From Candidatus Krumholzibacteriota bacterium (GTDB taxonomy: Bacteria; Krumholzibacteriota; Krumholzibacteriia; Krumholzibacteriales; Krumholzibacteriaceae): a stretch of DNA of 13,353 nt. The translations under genes were made by a program, and so were the position numbers. The stretch lies in the NCBI GenBank assembly GCA_030613345.1, contig JAUWMD010000038.1, forward strand, positions 1 through 13,353, given 5' to 3'. Numbering within the stretch: the stretch's first letter is position 1; each line of letters begins with the position of its first letter. The notes under the pieces are model-generated. The model saw nothing but the letters and a program-made list of their open reading frames with translations. It did not search any database and was not told where the DNA came from. Below, piece after piece: positions 1 to 8,041 of the stretch.

Positions 1-186
1 CACGTTTTTGCAGGGACATCTGGTGGCGGTGTCTTCCGGTCCCAGGACAACGGGGACAGCTGGACAGAGGTGAATACCGGCCTGACAAATGCTGATGTCT
101 TTGCTTTTGCCATCAATCAGAGCGGGCACATCTTTGCAGGTACACGCTCTGGTGGCGTTTTTTGCAGTGTTGAATCAACAAATTAG
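1..186 (+). CDS. Asp-box (BNR-like) beta-propeller protein, 3' end only
   Basis: An open frame runs in from the left edge and ends at TAG 184-186, giving the last 61 residues. It contains a clear Asp-box (S-Q-D-N-G-D-S-W) and the phrase FAGT..GGVF twice. The two copies begin at bases 1 and 127, so the repeat period is 126 bases (42 residues), and the copies are similar at DNA level. This is the pattern of exported multi-blade propeller proteins in FCB-type bacteria, whose specific ligand or substrate cannot be told from the repeats. Many such proteins continue after the last blade into a type IX secretion sorting domain; here the frame stops seven residues after GGVFC. The gene may therefore be truncated, or simply end here. 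The family assignment is firm; the function is unknown. Confidence 0.75.
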   Translation, partial: HVFAGTSGGGVFRSQDNGDSWTEVNTGLTNADVFAFAINQSGHIFAGTRSGGVFCSVESTN

Positions 187-290
187 GTTTAAGCGCTCCT
201 TGATCCGACACCAACCATAATCGCTGAATTGATGGTCTCCAGGCTGTACTATGTTAGAAGCTCTCTGGCAACGGGAATTCTAAGATAAAT

Positions 291-348
291 CTGGCTCCCC
301 ATAGTAAACGCTATTAGAACTGCTTCCCCATAGTGGACTCAATTAAAA
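291..348. repeat. Imperfect 29-base tandem direct repeat
   Basis: Positions 291-319 and 320-348 match at 22 of 29 bases by hand alignment. The shared core is CCCCATAGT at 297-305 and 326-334. Two adjacent copies of a recognition-like sequence are typical of transposon ends, for example the multiple transposase-binding sites of IS21-type elements, or of regulator binding sites. No transposase gene is present in the window, so an IS remnant is only a suggestion. Confidence 0.5.
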
Positions 349-373
349 CCGTTTGCAGCTAGAATGATTCAGT

Positions 374-387
374 GATAATTAATTATC
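374..387. promoter_or_regulatory. Perfect 14-base AT-rich palindrome upstream of the lipoprotein gene
   Basis: GATAATTAATTATC reads the same on both strands and lies 61 bases before the ATG at 449. The position and dyad symmetry would suit a dimeric repressor operator. In AT-rich DNA such palindromes also arise by chance, so the regulatory role is only inferred. Confidence 0.3.
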
Positions 388-448
388 CTTGGAATATTTA
401 ATGCTTAGAAATACTATGAATGCAGAATTCAAAATAGGAGTGGCTGAT

Positions 449-1210
449 ATGTATAGAGTGATAACGTATCTTGTGCTATTAGTTCTAATTCTACCATTGA
501 GTAGCTGCTCGGATGATTCAACTCCTGTAAATAATTCATCGGGACTATCTGAAATTGACCAGGAAATACTGAATAATGTAATGATTGTTCAGGAGGCGAT
601 TGAAGCATTTAGACTTGTCAATTGCTATATGTATCCACGTGATATCGGGACGGATGCTACTCAGATGGGTGAAACTCTTACTGAGCTATTACCCGAAGAA
701 AGATTAATGCTCAATCCAATTACATTAGCTCGAACTGAGCCTGTTAATGCGGCAGCATTTTATCCAGGGGAAATAGGTTATGTTGTAGTAGATGCTCTAG
801 CTTTAAGTGTAGGATATCATTTAACTGCTGTTGGAGAGAGCGGAGAACGAATATATGAGCATTATAGTACAGAAGTACTAGATGAAAGAAGAGTTCTTGC
901 CAATGCTTGTTACTTCATGTGGGCAATATGGAAATTCAGAAGCGATAACGATGGAAAGTATCCAAGAGATCTTGATCGGGATGAGAACACGAATGGAAAA
1001 GTGGTTTTAGACGATTTATGGATAGAGCACCTATATAATCCATTCACCAAAGAATTATACAGGATTTCATATGAATATCATGAGCTGCCTGGAGAAATTG
1101 GATATATCCCGATAATCAAGGATGGTGAAGTAATTGGTGGGACTATTATTGCCATAGGTAATTGTCCGCGGAAAGTAATTACCGAATATAATATTAATTG
1201 TCAGATATGA
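449..1210 (+). CDS. Lipoprotein with two tandem pseudopilin-like C-terminal domains
   Basis: The frame could open at 389, but ATG 449 is preferred. It has AGGAG at 436-440, eight bases upstream, and it begins a typical lipoprotein signal: hydrophobic residues 5-17, then the lipobox L17-S-S-C20. The 253-residue product should be lipid-anchored on the periplasmic side. The rest is an internal duplication, about 44-129 and 150-237. Both halves carry a helix followed by Y-P-R-D (62-65, 171-174), an N-P-x-T motif (89-92, 197-200) and P-G-E-I-G-Y (106-111, 214-219), and each closes with a short strand ending in Gly (129, 237). These motifs resemble the globular part of type II secretion major pseudopilins (GspG-like), where NPFT and PGEIGY are common. 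The N-terminal pilin helix and prepilin cleavage site are missing. Codon use is AT-rich, unlike the genes after 1,420, which suggests transfer. The lipoprotein call is strong; the pseudopilin relationship is moderate; the function is unknown. Confidence 0.8.
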   Translation: MYRVITYLVLLVLILPLSSCSDDSTPVNNSSGLSEIDQEILNNVMIVQEAIEAFRLVNCYMYPRDIGTDATQMGETLTELLPEERLMLNPITLARTEPVNAAAFYPGEIGYVVVDALALSVGYHLTAVGESGERIYEHYSTEVLDERRVLANACYFMWAIWKFRSDNDGKYPRDLDRDENTNGKVVLDDLWIEHLYNPFTKELYRISYEYHELPGEIGYIPIIKDGEVIGGTIIAIGNCPRKVITEYNINCQI

Positions 1211-1262
1211 TTTCACTATATACCACTTCATATTACAGAGTGTTCGCGGCTGCAGGTCTTAG

Positions 1263-1285
1263 AGTCCCCAGGTAGGACTTGAACC
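1263..1285 (-). other. tRNA 3'-end-like fragment, possible attachment-site remnant
   Basis: Read on the minus strand, this stretch contains GGTTCAAGTCCTACC followed by TGGGGACT. It resembles the T-loop, the 3' side of the T-stem and the 3' side of the acceptor stem of a tRNA. The matching 5' T-stem (expected GTAGG) is not intact: the bases read TCGGG. No anticodon arm, D-arm or acceptor 5' strand follows, and there is no CCA. It is therefore not a functional tRNA. A 3'-end tRNA fragment beside an atypical AT-rich gene is what integrase-mediated insertion leaves, but chance similarity cannot be excluded. Confidence 0.3.
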
Positions 1286-1422
1286 CGATTCGCAGAAACA
1301 GAGTTATCATCACACCAGTCTTTATGTTCCGGTCCAGGGACATATCGAACATGTCGAGCCGGAGATATGCGTGTCTCGATGAAATACCAACGCCTGAACC
1401 TTCAACGGCTTAAATTGCCCGC

Positions 1423-1450
1423 TTGCCACAGACCCCGATTCTGGTATTCT
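1423..1450 (+). promoter_or_regulatory. Putative sigma-70-type promoter for the first S9 peptidase gene
   Basis: TTGCCA (1423-1428) and TATTCT (1445-1450) are separated by 16 bases, with a TGG just before the -10 that fits an extended -10. Transcription would begin near 1457, about 26 bases before the ATG at 1483. This also argues against translation starting further upstream. Confidence 0.45.
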
Positions 1451-1482
1451 CTGTAATCGAGGCTGGAATCATGGAGGATAAG

Positions 1483-3483
1483 ATGAAAACAACGGGAAAG
1501 AGGGCGGCATATGCCTGTCTGCTGGCGGCCGTGCTGCTTGCCGCGGGCGCGGCTGTGGGTGCGAAGGAGCCGTTTACCATAGAAGACATCTTCAGGCTGC
1601 GTCGTGTGTCATCGCCGGCCATATCGCCGGGCGGCAGGTATGTCGCATACGTCGTCGAAGAGCCTGCAGATACACTGAAGGATCAGAAGACCGGCAATCC
1701 CGACATCTGGGTGATCGATCTCGAGGACAGGGATCATCCAAGGCCGTTCGCGTTCAGCGATTCACGCGAGACGTCGCCGGCCTGGTCGACAGACGACATG
1801 TACCTCTACTTTCTCTCCGACAGGGAGGAGAAGGGCAAGACCCAGGTGTGGAGGATCGCCGCCTCCGGAGGAGAGGCCGGGCAGGTAACCATTCTCGAAG
1901 GCGGCGCCGCCTCGTTCGTGCTCAGTCCCGACGGTTCGAGGATCGCTGTGACAGCCGGCAGGGGCGAGACCGCCGCGGAGAAGAAGGCCCGATCGGACGG
2001 TAAGGACTGGAAGGTGGTCGGAGAGGACAAGCACTCGCACCGCCTGTGGATAATAGACACCGGAACGGGGGAGGGGACACCCGTCACCCCCGAAGGTTTT
2101 CATGTCTCATCGGCCTGCTGGTCCCCCGGCGGCGATGCCGTAGCGATGATCACGGCCGACGCTTCGGGGAGCAATGAAACCTATTTCAATTCGAGGCTTG
2201 AGATAATCGACCTCTCAGACCGTGGCATCACGCTGGTCACAGGCAACGCTGCCGGTGTGCCTTCCTGGTCTCCTGACGGGAAACGGATAGCGTTCATGTA
2301 CAGGCTGCGGCACGAGGGGATGACGCTGCCGGCCGGTGTCGTGGCGGTGATCGATCCGGACGGGAGCGGTCTCAGGCTCCTCGGCGAGAGGCACAGGGGG
2401 ACCCTCGTTAGTCCGGTCTGGATGCCGGAGGGCGACAAACTCCTCGTGATCAACTTCAACGGGGTCCATGGAGAGCTCGCTACTGTCTCGGTCGGCGATT
2501 CGAAGGTCGAACGGATCGAGGAGCTCGAGATCCCCTACTACATGAGAAAATCGTTCGACATATCGCGCGACGGCTCGAGGATCGTCTTCCTCAGGGGCAG
2601 CACGAAATCACCCCCCGAGGTCTGGATCTGGGAGAGGGGCCTTTTCAGCGGCAGCGACCGGCTCACTCGCGTTCACCGCTGGCTCGAGGAGAAGGAACTC
2701 CCCGAGGCGAAGGTCATCAGGTGGAAGAGCCGCGACGGGACCGAGATTGAGGGCGTGCTCTGGCTGCCGGTGGATTTCAAAAGAGATGGAACCTTCCCCG
2801 CCGTAGTCTGCGTGCATGGAGGCCCGATGTGGGCCTGGTGGTATGGGTGGCACGGCAGCTGGCACGACTGGGCGATTCCGCTGGCCAGCCGCGGCTTCGT
2901 CGTTCTTCTGCCCAACCCGAGGGGCAGCATGGGGTATGGCCCCGGGTTCGCCAGGGCGAACTTCGACGACTGGGGCGGCGGCGACTACGAGGCCGTGATC
3001 TCCGGCGCCGACTATCTTGTCAACGAGGAGTATGCTTCCCGCGGCAGGTTGGGCATCGGGGGATGGAGCTACGGCGGATTCATGGCCTCCTGGGCCGTGA
3101 CGAATACGGCCCGCTTCTCTGCGGCCGTGGCGGGGGCAGCGGTGACGAACCTCTTCAGCTTCCACGGCACGACCGACATCACCCCGACCTTCCTCGAGGA
3201 ATACTTCAGGGAGATCGCCTACCTGAGGGCGGAGGCTTACCGCAGCCATTCACCGGTGGAATACGTTACCGGCGCCAGGACCCCGACCCTTGTACTCCAC
3301 GGCGAGGACGACAACCGCGTCCCGGTGGGGCAGGGGTACGAGTTTTACAACGGGCTGAAGCAGTCCGGCGTGGAGTGCGAGATGGTAGTCTATCCCCGCG
3401 AGGGACACTCTCTGCGGGAGATCCACCATCAGATAGACATGATCGAGAGAATCGTAGACTGGTTCGAGCACCATTTGAAATGA
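1483..3483 (+). CDS. Exported S9-family serine peptidase (prolyl oligopeptidase / acylaminoacyl-peptidase type)
   Basis: ATG 1483 is chosen because GGAGG (1473-1477) lies five bases before it and a signal peptide begins there: K/R-rich start, hydrophobic 9-25, likely cleavage after A-V-G-A. The ATG at 1471 would place its own start inside the ribosome site. The 666-residue product has the two-part S9 layout. Residues of roughly 35-400 form a beta-propeller with repeated W-S-P-G/D-G and S-P-D-G strands. The C-terminal alpha/beta hydrolase (about 410-666) has V-H-G-G-P, N-P-R-G-S-x-G-Y-G and the catalytic triad Ser529 in G-W-S-Y-G-G, Asp610 in H-G-E-D-D-N-R-V-P, and His642 in E-G-H-S. It should hydrolyse short peptides in the periplasm or outside the cell; propeller gating limits substrate size in the family. 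The exact specificity (dipeptidyl, acylaminoacyl or prolyl) cannot be read from the sequence. A second member lies at 5873-7957. Confidence 0.93.
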   Translation: MKTTGKRAAYACLLAAVLLAAGAAVGAKEPFTIEDIFRLRRVSSPAISPGGRYVAYVVEEPADTLKDQKTGNPDIWVIDLEDRDHPRPFAFSDSRETSPAWSTDDMYLYFLSDREEKGKTQVWRIAASGGEAGQVTILEGGAASFVLSPDGSRIAVTAGRGETAAEKKARSDGKDWKVVGEDKHSHRLWIIDTGTGEGTPVTPEGFHVSSACWSPGGDAVAMITADASGSNETYFNSRLEIIDLSDRGITLVTGNAAGVPSWSPDGKRIAFMYRLRHEGMTLPAGVVAVIDPDGSGLRLLGERHRGTLVSPVWMPEGDKLLVINFNGVHGELATVSVGDSKVERIEELEIPYYMRKSFDISRDGSRIVFLRGSTKSPPEVWIWERGLFSGSDRLTRVHRWLEEKELPEAKVIRWKSRDGTEIEGVLWLPVDFKRDGTFPAVVCVHGGPMWAWWYGWHGSWHDWAIPLASRGFVVLLPNPRGSMGYGPGFARANFDDWGGGDYEAVISGADYLVNEEYASRGRLGIGGWSYGGFMASWAVTNTARFSAAVAGAAVTNLFSFHGTTDITPTFLEEYFREIAYLRAEAYRSHSPVEYVTGARTPTLVLHGEDDNRVPVGQGYEFYNGLKQSGVECEMVVYPREGHSLREIHHQIDMIERIVDWFEHHLK

Positions 3484-3519
3484 TTCCCTGAATTCTCTCG
3501 CAGGGATGATAAAAACGGG

Positions 3520-3548
3520 TTGAGTATCCGCCGCCTGCGTTGTAGACT
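3520..3548 (+). promoter_or_regulatory. Possible promoter for the PurF-like gene
   Basis: TTGAGT (3520-3525) and TAGACT (3543-3548) are spaced by exactly 17 bases, each matching four of six consensus positions. Transcription would start near 3555, about 46 bases before the ATG at 3601. The match is moderate and the assignment tentative. Confidence 0.3.
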
Positions 3549-3600
3549 CCATTCTTTCCGGTTGCCACACATCGTATCCAGCCACCCATGGAGGTCACAG

Positions 3601-5052
3601 ATGAGCGGTCTCTTCGGCGTTGTCTCCAGTGAAAGATGCAGCGAGTATCTTCTCTATGGAACCGATTACCACTCGCACCTCGGCACCCAGTTCGGCGGCG
3701 CCGCCGTGCTCGGCGATGTTTTCGAGAGGCAGATCCACAATATCAGCAACAATCAGTTCAAGTCGAAATTTGCCAGCACCCTGCTTGCCATGAAGGGCGG
3801 GATGGGAATCGGTGTCATCAGCGCATTCGAAGAGCAGCCGATCTACATCAACTCGAAATTCGGCCCGTTCTGCATAGTGACCGACGGGTTCCTCGACAAT
3901 GCCCACGAGCTCGTCGCGGAACTTCTCGAAGAGGGCGTGACCTTCAGCGAGGTCGGCGACGGCGTCGTCAACTTCACCGAGCTGGTCGCGAAGCGGATCA
4001 CGAAGGGCGACTCGATCCCCGATGGTATCGAGAAGATGTTCGAACGGATCGATGGATCGATCTGCCTGCTCATTCTCCACGGCGACGGGATATATGCCGC
4101 CCGTGACAGGCTCGGCTATTTCTCTCTGTCCGTCGGGCAGAACAAGAACGGCTGGGCGGTGAGCACGGAAACGACGGCATTCCCCAACCTCGATTTCGAC
4201 GTGAAGAAATTCCTCGGCCCCGGCGAGGTCGTGCTGCTCAGCCCGGACGGGCTCGAGCAGAAGAGGCAAGGCAACGACGACCAGCAGATCTGCGCCTTCC
4301 TCTGGATCTACACCGGATTTCCCGCCTCGTACTACGAGGGGATCAACGTGGAGACGGTTCGCGAGAAGTCGGGCAGGGCGCTCGCCCGCAGGGACAGCGA
4401 TATCGAGGTCGATGTAGTCGCGGGCATTCCCGATTCGGGAACATCCCACGCGATCGGATACGCGATGGAATCGGGCAAACCGTACAGGCGGCCGCTCGTC
4501 AAGTACACGCCGGGATACGGCCGCAGCTATATCCCGCCCTCGCAGGACGTGCGGGACCACGTGGCGAAGATGAAGCTCGTGCCGAACAGGGCGATAATAG
4601 ACGGCAACAGGATCATTATATGCGAGGATTCTATCGTACGCGGGACGCAGCTGAAGAACTTCACCGTCAAGAAACTGATAGCGGGGGGCGCGAAAGAAAT
4701 ACACGTTCGCCCGGCCTGCCCGCCGCTGATGTTCCCCTGCCGTTTCAACCTCTCGACCCGTGATATCGACGAGCTCGCCGCACGCAGGGCGATAAAGGCT
4801 CTCGAGGGCAGTGATATCGAGGACATCTCGGATTATCTCGATCCGTCAACGGAGAAGTACGCGAAGATGATCGACTGGATACGCGGTGATCTCGAGATCA
4901 CCTCACTGCGCTACCAGACGATCGAAGACATGGTCGACGCCATCGGGCTGCCGAAGGAGAAGCTCTGCCTCTACTGCTGGAACGGTGAGTACCCGAAGCC
5001 CGGCTCGGGCTGCACGGGCTGTGGCAGGGAAGAGGTCGGCGCCGAAGTCTGA
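3601..5052 (+). CDS. PurF-like amidophosphoribosyltransferase paralogue lacking the catalytic cysteine
   Basis: ATG 3601 has GGAGGT at 3590-3595, five bases upstream, and starts exactly where the family's N-terminus should. The 483-residue protein spans both PurF domains. The usual start M-C-G-I-F-G is M-S-G-L-F-G here, so the glutaminase nucleophile Cys2 is Ser. The H-V-R-Y-S-T region reads V-I-S-A-F (72-76), and H-N-G-N-L-T-N reads T-D-G-F-L-D-N (94-100), so glutamine-binding and oxyanion residues are also lost. The phosphoribosyltransferase half is well kept: P-D-S-G-T near 280, the flexible loop K301-Y-T-P-G-Y-G-R-S-Y-I-P, and the PRPP motif C341-E-D-S-I-V-R-G-T349. Cys231, Cys380, Cys456 and Cys459 line up with the 4Fe-4S ligands of B. 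subtilis-type PurF. A further pair, Cys471-x2-Cys474, makes a four-Cys C-terminal cluster. Similar Cys-less paralogues exist in Bacteroidales. Glutamine-dependent activity is unlikely; ammonia-dependent or other phosphoribosyl transfer, or a regulatory role, is possible. Confidence 0.85.
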   Translation: MSGLFGVVSSERCSEYLLYGTDYHSHLGTQFGGAAVLGDVFERQIHNISNNQFKSKFASTLLAMKGGMGIGVISAFEEQPIYINSKFGPFCIVTDGFLDNAHELVAELLEEGVTFSEVGDGVVNFTELVAKRITKGDSIPDGIEKMFERIDGSICLLILHGDGIYAARDRLGYFSLSVGQNKNGWAVSTETTAFPNLDFDVKKFLGPGEVVLLSPDGLEQKRQGNDDQQICAFLWIYTGFPASYYEGINVETVREKSGRALARRDSDIEVDVVAGIPDSGTSHAIGYAMESGKPYRRPLVKYTPGYGRSYIPPSQDVRDHVAKMKLVPNRAIIDGNRIIICEDSIVRGTQLKNFTVKKLIAGGAKEIHVRPACPPLMFPCRFNLSTRDIDELAARRAIKALEGSDIEDISDYLDPSTEKYAKMIDWIRGDLEITSLRYQTIEDMVDAIGLPKEKLCLYCWNGEYPKPGSGCTGCGREEVGAEV

Positions 5053-5068
5053 TCGCCGGGAGGGGTCC

Positions 5069-5746
5069 CTATTCCTCGTCCCGTTTTTCGAGTTCGTCTA
5101 CGAAGGCTGCGACGACTTCCTCTGCGATATCCACGAGCAGTACCTTGGTGACCGAATCCCCGCTGTGATTCTCCACCGCTTTTACCACGGCTGCCGCGGA
5201 TTCTTCCGCCCCGATCCCCCCGTCGACGAATCCCAGTCCGGGTACCGCCACCGTCTCCGCATCGAGCTCCTCCGCCTCCTTCAGCGCGGCTGCCAGGGCC
5301 TCAGTGACCGAACCGGCCGTTATGCCGCCGGAGCCGTCGCTTACCGCGGCATGGATGACGTTCCCCGTAGCCAGATCGCCCGGACCGGCCGTCATGTCGC
5401 CGCCGGGATCGACGGGGGTGATTATGGCGTCGGAGAACACCTCGGTAATGTCTGTGAGGCGCACCTCTATGCCGATGTCGCCCAGGGCGGTGATGTACCT
5501 GTTCTCGTCCATCGCGATGCCGGCGAGGATAACATCGGGCCGTTTCCTGAAATCGGCGATCATCGATTCGCCCTTTCGTGACGCGTAGCCGGCCGCCTTG
5601 AAGACATCCGCCGCGTCGGTCTCGCCCTTTTCCCAGGCAGCGATCTTCTCCGCCAGGGGGCCGAGGAGCTCGCCCGATTTTCTGCGCCTCATGCGCTCGA
5701 TGAAATCCTTCTTTCTGACATCGCGGGGATCGTCGTCGAAAAGCAT
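5069..5746 (-). CDS. Macro-domain-like protein with N-terminal charged extension
   Basis: Translation from 5746 is supported by GGAGG ending six bases before the ATG, and by a perfect TATAAT upstream on the minus strand. The frame stays open further upstream into the S9 gene, but that part is antisense shadow. The 225-residue cytosolic product starts with a charged, helical region (Arg/Lys-rich at 8-23), a short linker and, from about 94, a macro domain. The adenine-binding G-D-I-T motif appears as T98-D-I-T, followed by D-A-I-I-T-P-V-D (106-113) in place of D-A-I-V-N-P-A-N, then G-N-V-I-H-A-A (128-134) and V-A-V-P-G-L-G-F with the glycine-rich G-G-I-G. Macro domains bind ADP-ribose or related nucleotides, and some hydrolyse ADP-ribosyl esters or O-acetyl-ADP-ribose. 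The N-P-A-N asparagine used in several hydrolases is Asp here, so catalysis is doubtful while binding remains plausible. It converges on the PurF-like gene with a 16-base gap and diverges from the second S9 gene. Confidence 0.7.
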   Translation of the reverse strand: MLFDDDPRDVRKKDFIERMRRRKSGELLGPLAEKIAAWEKGETDAADVFKAAGYASRKGESMIADFRKRPDVILAGIAMDENRYITALGDIGIEVRLTDITEVFSDAIITPVDPGGDMTAGPGDLATGNVIHAAVSDGSGGITAGSVTEALAAALKEAEELDAETVAVPGLGFVDGGIGAEESAAAVVKAVENHSGDSVTKVLLVDIAEEVVAAFVDELEKRDEE

Positions 5747-5785
5747 CGCTTCCTCCATTTTGGGTCTTTTCACAATCTGCCTGAG

Positions 5786-5814
5786 ATTATATCCTATCGG
5801 GACCGCGGCAGAAA
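5786..5814 (-). promoter_or_regulatory. Putative promoter for the macro-domain gene
   Basis: On the minus strand, TATAAT (5791-5786) is a perfect -10. Seventeen bases upstream lies TTTCTG (5814-5809), a weak -35. Transcription would begin near 5779, about 33 bases before the ATG at 5746. A small hairpin, GCGGC(5805-5809)/GCCGC(5815-5819) with an AGAAA loop, overlaps the -35 side. No clear promoter was found on the plus strand for the divergent S9 gene. Confidence 0.4.
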
Positions 5815-5872
5815 GCCGCAAGTGAATGGAATGGACCAGAGGCCCCTTCCGGGCCCTGCGAAAGGAGCGGGA

Positions 5873-7954
<2,082 letters not shown>

Positions 7955-7957
<3 letters not shown>

Positions 7958-8020
7958 AAAACGCGGCCGGTCCCTCGGAAACCCCGGAGGCACCGAGGGT
8001 TTCTACGGGACCGGCCGCGT
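7955..8020 (-). terminator. Strong hairpin terminator between converging genes
   Basis: A perfect 14-base inverted repeat, 7961-7974 paired with 8007-8020, encloses a 32-base loop that has its own smaller dyads (CCCTCGG 7972-7978 with CCGAGGG 7993-7999; GAAACCC with GGGTTTC). Read on the minus strand, the stem is followed by TTTTCTATT, so it can act as an intrinsic terminator for the glycosyltransferase gene, whose stop is 22 bases before. On the plus strand no T-run follows, so termination of the S9 gene here would be less efficient. The T-run overlaps the S9 stop codon. Confidence 0.7.
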
Positions 8021-8041
8021 CTACGCTCCTTCAGCACTCGT

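Larger units (their letters stand above)
187..448. other. AT-rich gene-free spacer
   Basis: No credible coding frame is seen between the propeller stop codon and the lipoprotein start. The stretch is markedly AT-richer than the DNA beyond 1,420. It contains an imperfect 29-base tandem repeat (291-348) and a perfect 14-base palindrome (374-387), listed separately. A promoter for the lipoprotein gene should lie near its 3' end, but no convincing -35/-10 pair could be picked. Confidence 0.5.

Noticed and set aside
1255..1300. Functional tRNA gene on the minus strand
   Set aside because: Only the T-loop and 3' strands resemble a tRNA. The 5' T-stem does not pair fully and no other arms are present.
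2608..3249. 213-residue minus-strand open frame
   Set aside because: It is antisense to the S9 hydrolase domain that carries the catalytic Ser motif; no ribosome site or domain.
2829..3491. 220-residue plus-strand frame inside the first S9 gene
   Set aside because: It is an out-of-frame reading, very Arg-rich, overlapping the conserved catalytic region.
3484..3510. Small hairpin TCCCTG/CAGGGA after the first S9 gene as an intrinsic terminator
   Set aside because: The stem is only six pairs, and it is followed by an A-rich run with no T-run, so it does not meet the usual pattern.
3595..4704. 369-residue minus-strand open frame
   Set aside because: It is the antisense shadow of the PurF-like gene, with no recognisable motif and Arg/Val/Glu-rich translation typical of such shadows.
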